From: Diaphorobacter sp. HDW4B
GTDB lineage: Bacteria > Pseudomonadota > Gammaproteobacteria > Burkholderiales > Burkholderiaceae_C
Direction: 5' to 3'
Assembly (NCBI RefSeq): GCF_011305535.1
Contig: NZ_CP049905.1
Location: 1,622,001-1,686,000, forward strand
DNA: 64,000 bases
Shown: positions 53,102-60,425 of the stretch, in pieces
How positions within the stretch are numbered: position 1 is the first letter of the stretch
How the letters are laid out: each line of letters begins with the position of its first letter
Made by a program: the position numbers and the translations under genes
The notes under the pieces: model-generated
The model's input: only the letters and a program-made list of their open reading frames with translations
Told to the model about the DNA's origin: nothing
Database searches by the model: none

Positions 53102-53944
53102 ATGGGACAAGCACCTGTCGCACCTGTCGTTTACGGCCAATCGAGCCGCCCGCCGCGCGGCGACTACAGCCGCGCGCAGGAGGATTTCACCTGCGCGCAG
53201 AACTTCGACGCGTACACGGCGGCGGACCACGACACCTACCACCGCCTGTACGAACGCCAGTCCGCACTGCTGCCGGGGCTGGCGAGCCAAGCCTTCATCG
53301 ACGTGCTGCCCAAGCTGGGCGCGAAGGAGCGCATTCCGCGCTTTGACGACATCAACGAGCAGCTCTGGCAGGCCACGCGCTGGGAGATCGTCGCCGTGCC
53401 GGGGCTGATTCCCGAACGCGCCTTCTTCTCGCTGCTGGCCAACCGCAAGTTTCCGGTCACCGACTGGATTCGCAAGCCCGAGGAGTTCGAATACATCGTC
53501 GAGCCCGACGTGTTCCACGACCTCTTCGGCCATGTGCCGCTCTTGTTCAATCCGGTGATTGCCGACTACATCCAGCGCTACGGCCAGGGCGGCTTGAAGG
53601 CGGAAGATCTGGGCGCTGGCGAGATGCTGTCGCGCCTGTATTGGTACACCATCGAGTTCGGTCTGATCCGCGAGCCGCAAGGACTGCGGGCTTACGGCGC
53701 GGGCATTCTGAGTTCCAGCGGCGAACTCAAATACAGCGTGCAAAGCCCCGAGCCGCGACGCCTGCCGCTGGAGCTCGCGCGCACCATGCGCACGCGCTAC
53801 AAGATCGACACCTACCAGCAGACCTATTTCGTGATCGACAGCTTCGAGCAGTTGTTCGAGCTGACCGAGCCCGACTTCACGCATCTCTACGAAGAGCTGC
53901 GCGCGCTTCCCGAATTCGGCGCGAACAGCGAGCCCTTGGCCTGA
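53102..53944 (+). CDS. phhA: Phenylalanine 4-monooxygenase
   Basis: A 280-aa monomeric-type bacterial phenylalanine hydroxylase that uses tetrahydropterin and Fe(II) to make tyrosine. The iron ligands are His139 and His144 (VFHDLFGHVPLL) and Glu185 (YWYTIEFGL). RPPRGDYSRAQEDFTCAQN and SSSGELKYSVQSPEPRRLPL are typical. The start at 53102 has AAGGAGA five to six bases upstream; a longer frame from 52364 lies inside the Bug gene. No pterin-recycling phhB is visible here. The last 58 bases overlap the convergent hydrolase gene. Confidence 0.95.
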   Translation: MGQAPVAPVVYGQSSRPPRGDYSRAQEDFTCAQNFDAYTAADHDTYHRLYERQSALLPGLASQAFIDVLPKLGAKERIPRFDDINEQLWQATRWEIVAVPGLIPERAFFSLLANRKFPVTDWIRKPEEFEYIVEPDVFHDLFGHVPLLFNPVIADYIQRYGQGGLKAEDLGAGEMLSRLYWYTIEFGLIREPQGLRAYGAGILSSSGELKYSVQSPEPRRLPLELARTMRTRYKIDTYQQTYFVIDSFEQLFELTEPDFTHLYEELRALPEFGANSEPLA

Positions 53945-54840
53945 GCGCGAATCAGCGACCAGAGCTCCGGCGCGTTGAGCATCTGCACATGGGCATAGCC
54001 CGCGAGCAGATGCTGCTCGGCATGCGCGAGTTGCGAGGTCGATTCAGGAAACACCACGTTGTCGCAGTCCGCATAGACGCAATGCCAGCGCACGCGTGAA
54101 AACGCGCTGTCGCTTCGCGCTTCGTCACTGCGAAGCTGGTTCAGCCAGTCGCTGTCGGGGCGCATCTGCTTGACGTTCGGACCCATCACACACAGCGCCA
54201 GCGGCGAACCGTGGTGCGGGGTGCCGATGGTGATCGCCGCATGAGGAACCAGGCCGCTGTCGGCAGACTGCTCTCGTAGCCAGTCGCGCAACACCAGCCC
54301 GCCCATGCTGTGCCCTACCAGCAAGGGTGCCACGCCGGTGGCTTGATGCAGGCGGCGAACGGCGGCATCGACCACTGGGCGCGCGGTTTCGATACCGTGC
54401 AGCAACATCGGCAAGCTCACCGCGATGTAGGGAATATTCTGAGCGCGCAGGTACCGCATGGTCTGCGTCCACACAGCGCGATTGCACATCCAGCCATGCA
54501 CCAGCACCACGCCGCGCTGGCCTTGCGCATCGGTGGGGACATGGTCAGGCACCTCCCACTCGCGCCATGGAATCTGCCAGGCGAACTGGTGCATGGACTC
54601 CTGCGTTTCCGCGTTCCACGCCTTGAGCACCGCGTCCTGAGTGGCGTGCGGCATGCCCAGACGCTTCTTGAAGGTCTGCATGATCCAGAACTGCAGGCCC
54701 AGCCAAAGCCGCCCCGCCACCATGAACAGCACCACCCCGCCGATGGCCAGCCACGCCGAGCGAGGCCAGGCCCAGCCGACCCACGCGATCACGACCAGCA
54801 CATTGAACAGACTGACGGCACGCAGCCACCATGCAACCAT
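53887..54840 (-). CDS. Membrane-anchored alpha/beta hydrolase (lipase/esterase-like)
   Basis: A 317-aa protein. Two N-terminal helices (LFNVLVVIAWVGWAW and WLAIGGVVLFMVAGRLWLG) are followed by an alpha/beta-hydrolase domain from about residue 105: VVLVHGWMCNRAVW (oxyanion region), LLVGHSMGGLVLRDW (nucleophile Ser in GHSMG), TIGTPHHGSPLA, and a late acidic plus His region (YADCDNVVFPE; LLAGYAHVQML). PGAP1/lipase-like. The substrate is unknown. Its C-terminal 19 codons overlap the 3' end of phhA, so the tail sequence is constrained by two reading frames. Confidence 0.85.
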   Translation of the reverse strand: MVAWWLRAVSLFNVLVVIAWVGWAWPRSAWLAIGGVVLFMVAGRLWLGLQFWIMQTFKKRLGMPHATQDAVLKAWNAETQESMHQFAWQIPWREWEVPDHVPTDAQGQRGVVLVHGWMCNRAVWTQTMRYLRAQNIPYIAVSLPMLLHGIETARPVVDAAVRRLHQATGVAPLLVGHSMGGLVLRDWLREQSADSGLVPHAAITIGTPHHGSPLALCVMGPNVKQMRPDSDWLNQLRSDEARSDSAFSRVRWHCVYADCDNVVFPESTSQLAHAEQHLLAGYAHVQMLNAPELWSLIRAQAKGSLFAPNSGSARSSS

Positions 54841-54962
54841 GAATTCGAACTTTCTCTGGATGAGCCTTTGTCAGCACACATTGTGCATGGACAGTCCCGA
54901 ATTGTTCCGGCGCGGCAGGCACAATGCTTCCAAGAGACAACACCAGCCAGAGACAAGCGCCC

Positions 54963-55889
54963 ATGACCCGCACCACGCCAGCCCTGCCCGACGACATCAC
55001 CGTGCTGGAGCGCGGCTGGCTTTCCGCAAACAATGTTCTATTTCAAGGCGCACATGGAACGGCGCTGGTGGACAGCGGCTATTTCACGCATGCCGACCAG
55101 ACCGTCGATCTGGTCGCTGCCACGCTCGACGGCAAACCGCTCGATCTGCTGATCAACACCCATCTTCACAGCGACCATTGCGGCGGCAACGCGGCCCTGC
55201 AGGCGCGCTGGTCGCAGTTGGAAACCCGCATTCCGCCCGGACAGTTCGAGCAAGTCCGCCACTGGGACCCGGTCGCGCTCACCTACGAACCCACGGGCCA
55301 GCACTGCCCGCCCTTTCGCGCCGATGGCACTCTGGAGCCCGGCACGGAAATCGGCTTGGGCGACCGCCTCTGGCAGATCCACGCCGCGCCCGGACACGAT
55401 GTGCACGCGGTGGTGCTGTTCGAGCCGCAGTCGCGCGTGATGATCTCCGGCGATGCGCTTTGGGAAAACGGCTTTGGCGTGGTGTTTCCTGAACTCGAAG
55501 GCGAGGAAGGCTTTGGCGACGTGGGCGCGACGCTCGATCTGATCGAGAGCCTGGCCCCCGAAACCGTCATTCCCGGCCACGGTGCCGTGTTTGCCGATGT
55601 GCCCAAGGCGCTCGACATCGCAAGGCGCAGACTGGCGGGCTTCGTGGCCGATCCGCTCAAGCACGCGCGGCACGCGGCCAAGGTGCTGCTCAAGTACAAA
55701 CTGCTGGAATGGCAGCGCATTCCGATGACCGATGCGCTGGTCTGGCTGGAAAACACGCCGTATTTCCGTCTGCTGCACCAAAGCCATTTCGCAGCACTGG
55801 GCCTGCACGAATGGGCCGAGGAACTGGTGCGCGATCTGGTCGCCAGTGGCGCGGCGGCACGCCAGGACGGCTTGCTGCTCAACGCCTGA
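54963..55889 (+). CDS. MBL-fold metallo-hydrolase
   Basis: A 308-aa metallo-beta-lactamase superfamily enzyme. NTHLHSDHCGGNAAL supplies the H-x-H-x-D-H zinc site near residue 65, followed by AAPGHDVHAVVLFEP, ISGDALWENGFG and TVIPGHGAVFADV. A C-terminal about 85-residue helical domain (KVLLKYKLLEWQRIPM...ALVWLENTPYF) is like the extension in some beta-lactamase-like B-type hydrolases. It has no signal peptide, so it is cytoplasmic. Substrate unknown. The start at 54963 is used as the upstream part of the frame shows no family resemblance. Confidence 0.87.
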   Translation: MTRTTPALPDDITVLERGWLSANNVLFQGAHGTALVDSGYFTHADQTVDLVAATLDGKPLDLLINTHLHSDHCGGNAALQARWSQLETRIPPGQFEQVRHWDPVALTYEPTGQHCPPFRADGTLEPGTEIGLGDRLWQIHAAPGHDVHAVVLFEPQSRVMISGDALWENGFGVVFPELEGEEGFGDVGATLDLIESLAPETVIPGHGAVFADVPKALDIARRRLAGFVADPLKHARHAAKVLLKYKLLEWQRIPMTDALVWLENTPYFRLLHQSHFAALGLHEWAEELVRDLVASGAAARQDGLLLNA

Positions 55890-56094
55890 AGCTCGGCAAA
55901 ATCCAGGTCGCATCTCGGCTCCGACTGGGGCCACGCACAAGATTCGTACGCCCCGTTCACAGATGGGATGAAAAGTTCCCGTCTCGCCCGAAAAAGCGGT
56001 GCAGGGTCGCAACAAACTGTTGCCGAATCGCCACAAAACACCCCATTTCCATGTAGAAATTGCCAGAAATCCCGACTGAAAACTGAACAGGCAC

Positions 56095-56122
56095 GAGAAC
56101 GAGAGTGATTCTCAACAATAAT
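56095..56122. promoter_or_regulatory. Candidate Fur box of the TonB receptor gene
   Basis: GAGAACGAGAGTGATTCTCA followed by ACAATAAT lies 28-55 bases before the receptor ATG. It contains the GAGa...gATTCTC core and overlapping GATAAT-like hexamers seen in Fur sites, but the match to the 19-bp consensus is partial. A receptor-piuC arrangement makes Fur control likely. Confidence 0.45.
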
Positions 56123-56149
56123 CCAACCCAGTTAAACAGAGAGACTTTC

Positions 56150-58480
56150 ATGCAATCCAAACGTTCCTACGTCAAGAAGCCACGCAGCCTGCGTCTGGCC
56201 GACAGCGTTGCAGCAGCCGTCGTGTTGCTGCCCTTGAGCGCCTTTGCTCAAACTCCCGCAGCTCCTGCGACCGCCGCCGAAGCACTGCCCACCGTGACAG
56301 TGAAGGAACAGGCGATCGATCCAAACCCGAACGCCGAAGTCGGCGCGCCTTACAAGGCCAAGACTTCCGCCGATTCGCGCCACACCCGTCCGCTGGCCGA
56401 GACGCCACAGACCATCTCGGTGATCACCAAGTCGGCGATTGACGACTCCGGCTTCACCGATCTGAAGCAAATCCTCTCCGCCCAGCCCGGCATCACGCTC
56501 GGCACCGGCGAAAACGGCAATGCCTTCGGCGACCGTTACATCATCCGTGGCCAGGAAGCCCGCTCCGACGTGTTCGTCGACGGCCTGCGCGACCCCGGCA
56601 TGACCACCCGCGAAAGCTTTGCCGCCGAACAGGTCGAAGTCACCAAGGGCCCGAACTCCACGTTCGCAGGCCGTGGCTCCGCTGGCGGCGCGGTGAACGT
56701 GATCACCAAGCAAGCCACGCTGGACTACGATTTCACACGCATCTCCGGCTCGGTCGGCACCGACAGTCACTACCGCCTGACGATGGACGCCAACAAGGCC
56801 ATCAACGACACCTTCGCGCTGCGCGTGAATGCGCTCGTGGGCTCGGAAGACGTGCCTGATCGCGGCCCATCCGAGCGCAAGCGCAAGGGTCTGGCACTGT
56901 CCGGCCTGTGGGAAGTGAATCCCGATCTGTCCGTGACCGTCGACTACTACGGCTTCCGCGGCAAGGACAACCAGCCCGACCTCGGCGGCTACCTCGTCGG
57001 CACCGCACCTGCGCGCTACCCGGCGAGCAACGTGCCTGTGTACGCACAGTCCAACGACTTCCTGAAGTCCGACGTCGACACGCTGACCGCACGCATCAAC
57101 TACCGCCTCGCGTCGGACCTCAAGCTCACCAGCCTGACCCGCTACGGCACGTCGAGCAACGGCTACGCCACCACCGGCGCTTCCAGCCGCACGGCCTACA
57201 ACGCCAACGGCTCCACCTACACCACCGCTGGCATCGACACTGGCCACACCGGTTGGCAGGAAGTGCACTACTTCGCCCACCAGTCCAACCTGCGTTGGGA
57301 CAAGATGATCGGCGGCATGAAGCACGAAATCATCACCGGCTTCGAGTACACCGACCACATGGTCAAGTCCGGCAACTACGCCGTGGCCAACAGCGGCGCC
57401 TACAACTGCCGCACGACAGCCACCGCCACTGCCAACAACGGCTGGTGCTTCACCAACTCTGCTGGTCAGAGCCTGGGCGACCCCACCACGCTGGCAGGTC
57501 GCAGCTACACCCGCCGCGGCTGGAGCGGTGACTGGCAAGTGCGCACCTACGCCCTGTCGCTCATGGACACCGTCGATCTGACCGACAAGTGGACCATGTT
57601 CGGCGGCGTGCGCGCTGACCACTACAAGCTCAGCTACCTCACCCGCAACAACACCACCGGCGCACAGACCGGCGACTACGGCTTCAGCGACACCCTGTTC
57701 AACGGCCATCTGGGCGTGAGCTACAAGATCAACCCGCAAGGCATGGTCTACGCTGGCTACGGCACATCGCAGGACATCAACGGCGGCGAGCCTGACTCCG
57801 GCACCAGCAGCGGCTACGGCGGCCTCGTGATCTACAACGGCAACGCCGCAGGTGCCAAGCCAGAGCGTTCGCAGAACTTCGAACTCGGCACCAAGTGGAA
57901 TCTGCTGGACGACAAGCTGCTGGCAACGGCCGCCGTGTTCCAGACCACCAAGACCGACGTGATGGAAGGCGCGAACTACGACACCGCTGGCACATTCAAC
58001 ACCGGCAAGAACCGCGTTCGCGGTATCGAATTCGGCCTGGCCGGCAACGTGACCAAGCAATTCCAGGTGCAAGCCGGTGCTGCGTTCATGAAGTCCAAGG
58101 TGCTGCGCTCGGCTACCGCCGCCAACGTGGGCCGTCCGCTGTCCAACTTTGCCGACAGCACGTTCTCCGTGCAAGGCAAGTACCAGATCACCAAGGACTT
58201 CTCGATCGGTGCCGTGGCTCGTCACGAAAGCGATCGTTGCGGCGGCCAGCCCGACACCGCAGCCGGCTACACCGCCAGCGGCGTGTGCTCGCAGCCCGTG
58301 CCTTCGTTCACCGTGTATGACGCGTTCGCTTCGTACCGCATCAACAAGTACGCCGACGTGCGCTTGAACGTGATGAACCTGACGAACAAGGACTACTACA
58401 CGGCCGTGTACCGTTCCGGTGCGTTCCTGTACAAGGGCGACTCCCGTGCCGTGCGCCTGACGCTGAACCTGGACCTGTAA
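56150..58480 (+). CDS. TonB-dependent siderophore receptor (Fiu/PiuA-like)
   Basis: A 776-aa outer-membrane receptor. It has a long signal peptide with a basic start (SKRSYVKKPRSLRLADSV...LSAFA), a TonB-box-like LPTVTVKEQ, a plug domain (about 70-190: PLAETPQTISVITKSAIDDSG, DRYIIRGQEARSDVFVDGLRD, VEVTKGPNSTFAGRGSAGGAVN) and a 22-strand barrel ending VRLTLNLDL. One Cys pair lies in an extracellular loop (YNCRTTATATANNGWCF) and another near the end (DRCGG...GVCSQP). A piuC homologue follows, as in the Pseudomonas piuA-piuC pair, which suggests a catecholate-type ferric siderophore; exact ligand unknown. ATG at 56150 follows AGAGAG. Confidence 0.93.
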   Translation: MQSKRSYVKKPRSLRLADSVAAAVVLLPLSAFAQTPAAPATAAEALPTVTVKEQAIDPNPNAEVGAPYKAKTSADSRHTRPLAETPQTISVITKSAIDDSGFTDLKQILSAQPGITLGTGENGNAFGDRYIIRGQEARSDVFVDGLRDPGMTTRESFAAEQVEVTKGPNSTFAGRGSAGGAVNVITKQATLDYDFTRISGSVGTDSHYRLTMDANKAINDTFALRVNALVGSEDVPDRGPSERKRKGLALSGLWEVNPDLSVTVDYYGFRGKDNQPDLGGYLVGTAPARYPASNVPVYAQSNDFLKSDVDTLTARINYRLASDLKLTSLTRYGTSSNGYATTGASSRTAYNANGSTYTTAGIDTGHTGWQEVHYFAHQSNLRWDKMIGGMKHEIITGFEYTDHMVKSGNYAVANSGAYNCRTTATATANNGWCFTNSAGQSLGDPTTLAGRSYTRRGWSGDWQVRTYALSLMDTVDLTDKWTMFGGVRADHYKLSYLTRNNTTGAQTGDYGFSDTLFNGHLGVSYKINPQGMVYAGYGTSQDINGGEPDSGTSSGYGGLVIYNGNAAGAKPERSQNFELGTKWNLLDDKLLATAAVFQTTKTDVMEGANYDTAGTFNTGKNRVRGIEFGLAGNVTKQFQVQAGAAFMKSKVLRSATAANVGRPLSNFADSTFSVQGKYQITKDFSIGAVARHESDRCGGQPDTAAGYTASGVCSQPVPSFTVYDAFASYRINKYADVRLNVMNLTNKDYYTAVYRSGAFLYKGDSRAVRLTLNLDL

Positions 58481-58497
58481 TACAGGACCGGCAACCG

Positions 58498-58537
58498 ATC
58501 CGCAGCACATGAAGAACATGCTTCAAACGCTGCGGAT
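58498..58537 (+). terminator. Possible terminator or stem-loop after the TonB receptor
   Basis: ATCCGCAGC (58498) pairs perfectly with GCTGCGGAT (58529) around a 22-base loop that can itself pair weakly, followed by TTGTT. It is 18 bases after the stop. The loop is long and the T tract short, so efficiency is doubtful. Confidence 0.5.
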
Positions 58538-58671
58538 TTGTTCAAGTCTTGCGTGACCCAAATCAGTGACCATCGATGCCGGGCCCGCGCCCGGCATTTC
58601 CGCTTCTGGTTATCGGGTATCAATATCCATTGATTTCCGAACGAGTGAACCGAAACGGGAGAATCCACACC

Positions 58672-59355
58672 ATGCTGATCACCATCGACAAGGTCCTGTC
58701 CAAAGAGCAGGTCCACCAATTCCGCCAGCAGCTCGATGCAGCTGCCTGGAACGACGGCTCGGCCACGGCCGGCACGCTCGCCAAGAGCGTCAAACGCAAC
58801 CACCAGCTCGACGACAACAGCGAGCTGTGCATTGCGCTCGGCAACCAGATCGTGCGCACGCTCTCGCAGACGCCGCTGTTCATCTCGGCCGCGTTGCCGC
58901 GCATCATCTACCCGCCCAAATTCAACCGCTACGCCGACGGCGGCACCTACGGCGCGCATGTGGACAGCGCGCTCATGTTCCTGCCCGGCAGCAGCCAGCA
59001 GATGCGCACCGACCTGTCGGCTACGCTGTTTCTGGCCGAGCCCGACGAATACGATGGCGGCGAGCTTGAAATCGAAGGCCCGTTCGGCGTGCAATGCGTG
59101 AAGCTCGAAGCCGGTGACATGGTGCTCTATCCATCGAGCAGCCTGCACCGCGTCACGCCCGTCACACGCGGCGCACGCGTGGCCTCGTTCTTCTGGATCG
59201 AGAGCGTCGTCGCCGATGAAGCCGAGCGCACGCTGCTGTTCGATCTGGACCAGTCCGTGCAGCACATCGCGCCCTCGTTCGCGCCCGACGATCAGCGCCT
59301 CGTGCAGCTCACCGGCGTCTATCACAACCTGCTGCGCCGTTGGGCCAAGCCCTGA
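58672..59355 (+). CDS. piuC: PiuC-type Fe(II)/2-oxoglutarate dioxygenase
   Basis: A 227-aa PKHD-type hydroxylase (YbiX/PiuC family). It begins [14 protein letters not shown]. The Fe ligands are His96 and Asp98 ([10 protein letters not shown]) and His159 (SLHRVTPV), with Arg169 for 2-oxoglutarate. [13 protein letters not shown] and [15 protein letters not shown] are family blocks. The gene follows a TonB receptor, the usual context; the natural substrate has not been firmly established in my knowledge. The start at 58672 is used by family length and the GGGAGA a little upstream. Confidence 0.93.
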   Translation: MLITIDKVLSKEQVHQFRQQLDAAAWNDGSATAGTLAKSVKRNHQLDDNSELCIALGNQIVRTLSQTPLFISAALPRIIYPPKFNRYADGGTYGAHVDSALMFLPGSSQQMRTDLSATLFLAEPDEYDGGELEIEGPFGVQCVKLEAGDMVLYPSSSLHRVTPVTRGARVASFFWIESVVADEAERTLLFDLDQSVQHIAPSFAPDDQRLVQLTGVYHNLLRRWAKP

Positions 59356-59415
59356 GCGGCCGACAGGGGCCAGGCGTTTTAATTAAGATTCGATTCCCTC
59401 CAAGGAGTGCACCTC

Positions 59416-59685
59416 ATGAAAACCATCAAAACCATTCTGTGCGCCGCCATCCTGACCGTGGGCGCGAGCAGCGCCTTCGCGCACGGCAACATCACCTGCA
59501 AGGAATACCCCAAGAGCGAATGGCGTCCGCACACCGAGCTGCAGCAGAAGCTGGAGAAGGAAGGCTGGGTCATCCGCCGCATGGAAAAGACAGCGACCTG
59601 CTACGAGGTCTACGCCAAGGACCCCAAAGGCAAGCGCGTGGAAGCCTTCTTCGACCCCAAGACCTTCGAACGCGTTGAAGAGTAA
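59416..59685 (+). CDS. Small periplasmic PepSY-like protein
   Basis: An 89-aa protein with a clear signal peptide (TIKTILCAAILTVGASSAFA). The mature about 67-residue part has two Cys (ITCKEYP and ATCYEVY), probably a disulfide, and PKSEWRPHTELQQKLEKEGWVI followed by VYAKDPKGKRVEAFFDPKTFE. This is the PepSY_2-like pattern of one helix and a beta hairpin. AAGGAG precedes the ATG at 59416. Its TAA touches the start of the cytochrome gene, so the two probably work together; PepSY proteins often pair with cytochrome b-type membrane proteins. Confidence 0.85.
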   Translation: MKTIKTILCAAILTVGASSAFAHGNITCKEYPKSEWRPHTELQQKLEKEGWVIRRMEKTATCYEVYAKDPKGKRVEAFFDPKTFERVEE

Positions 59686-60276
59686 TTGAAGAACAATTCC
59701 ACGCCCTCCCACAACCCGGTTACCAATGGCCAGAGCGCACCGCTGAAGGTGCGTGTCTGGGACTGGCCCGTGCGTCTTCTGCATTGGGGTCTGGTGGTCT
59801 GCATCGCGCTGTCCTGGTGGAGTCGCGAAGACCTCGGTCCCCTGCATGAGCGCACGGGCTATGTCGTCATCGGCATCCTGGTCACGCGACTGCTGTGGGG
59901 CTTTGTCGGCTCGCACTACGCGCGCTTTGCGCAGTTCGTTCGCGCACCGAAAGCCACCATCGCCTACGCGCGTGCGGCGCTCAAAGGCAAAGCCCCGCGC
60001 TACATCGGCCACAACCCGCTGGGCGGCTGGATGGTGCTGGCGCTGCTCGCCTGCCTCACACTGCTGACCTTCACCGGCTGGCTCTACACGACCGACATGT
60101 TCTGGGGCTACGGCTGGCTGGCGGAACTGCACAAGTACCTGGCCTGGACCCTGCTTGGCCTCGTCGCCATGCACATCGCAGGCATGCTGTGGACCTGCTG
60201 GGAACACCGCGAAAACCTCGTTCGTGCGATGTTCACCGGAAAAAAAGCCACGCCATCTGACGACGACGTGGCTTGA
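59686..60276 (+). CDS. Cytochrome b561-type di-haem membrane protein
   Basis: A 196-aa inner-membrane protein with four helices. Haem-ligand histidines are in VRLLHWGLV (helix 1), the LHERTGY region, AELHKYLAW and VAMHIAGML (helix 4), the bacterial cytochrome b561 pattern. VRVWDWPVRLLHW is the family start block. The start appears to be TTG at 59686, directly after the TAA of the PepSY gene, using GAAGAG inside that gene as ribosome site. It probably exchanges electrons between quinones and a periplasmic partner. Downstream is a diverged dispersed repeat. Confidence 0.9.
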   Translation: MKNNSTPSHNPVTNGQSAPLKVRVWDWPVRLLHWGLVVCIALSWWSREDLGPLHERTGYVVIGILVTRLLWGFVGSHYARFAQFVRAPKATIAYARAALKGKAPRYIGHNPLGGWMVLALLACLTLLTFTGWLYTTDMFWGYGWLAELHKYLAWTLLGLVAMHIAGMLWTCWEHRENLVRAMFTGKKATPSDDDVA

Positions 60277-60309
60277 TCCTTGGCACTGCGCCAACGCTGG
60301 CGCGGCCCA

Positions 60310-60418
60310 TACGAGGACAGCCGAGCAAGGGCCGCCCCGCAGCGATGGCTGTGTCCCCCTCCGCTGCGCAACGCGCAGCACAAGAGAGGGGGAAGGCGCA
60401 ATGCGCCTCAGGGGGTGC
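60310..60418 (-). repeat. Dispersed intergenic repeat, diverged copy 3
   Basis: It starts a few bases after the stop of the lytic transglycosylase with CCCCCTGAGGCGCATTGCGC, then a C-run/G-run hairpin whose loop is expanded by GCTGCGCGTTGCGCAGC, then GGGCGGCCCTTGCTCGGC. It has the same general design and orientation as copies 1, 2 and 4 but only partial identity, so it is a separate subfamily. It lies between two convergent genes. Confidence 0.72.
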
Positions 60419-60425
60419 TGCCGAA

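Noticed and set aside
56132-58519. A 795-codon minus-strand open frame
   Set aside because: It is antisense to the TonB receptor; Gly/Val/Ala/His composition comes from the opposite-strand codons.
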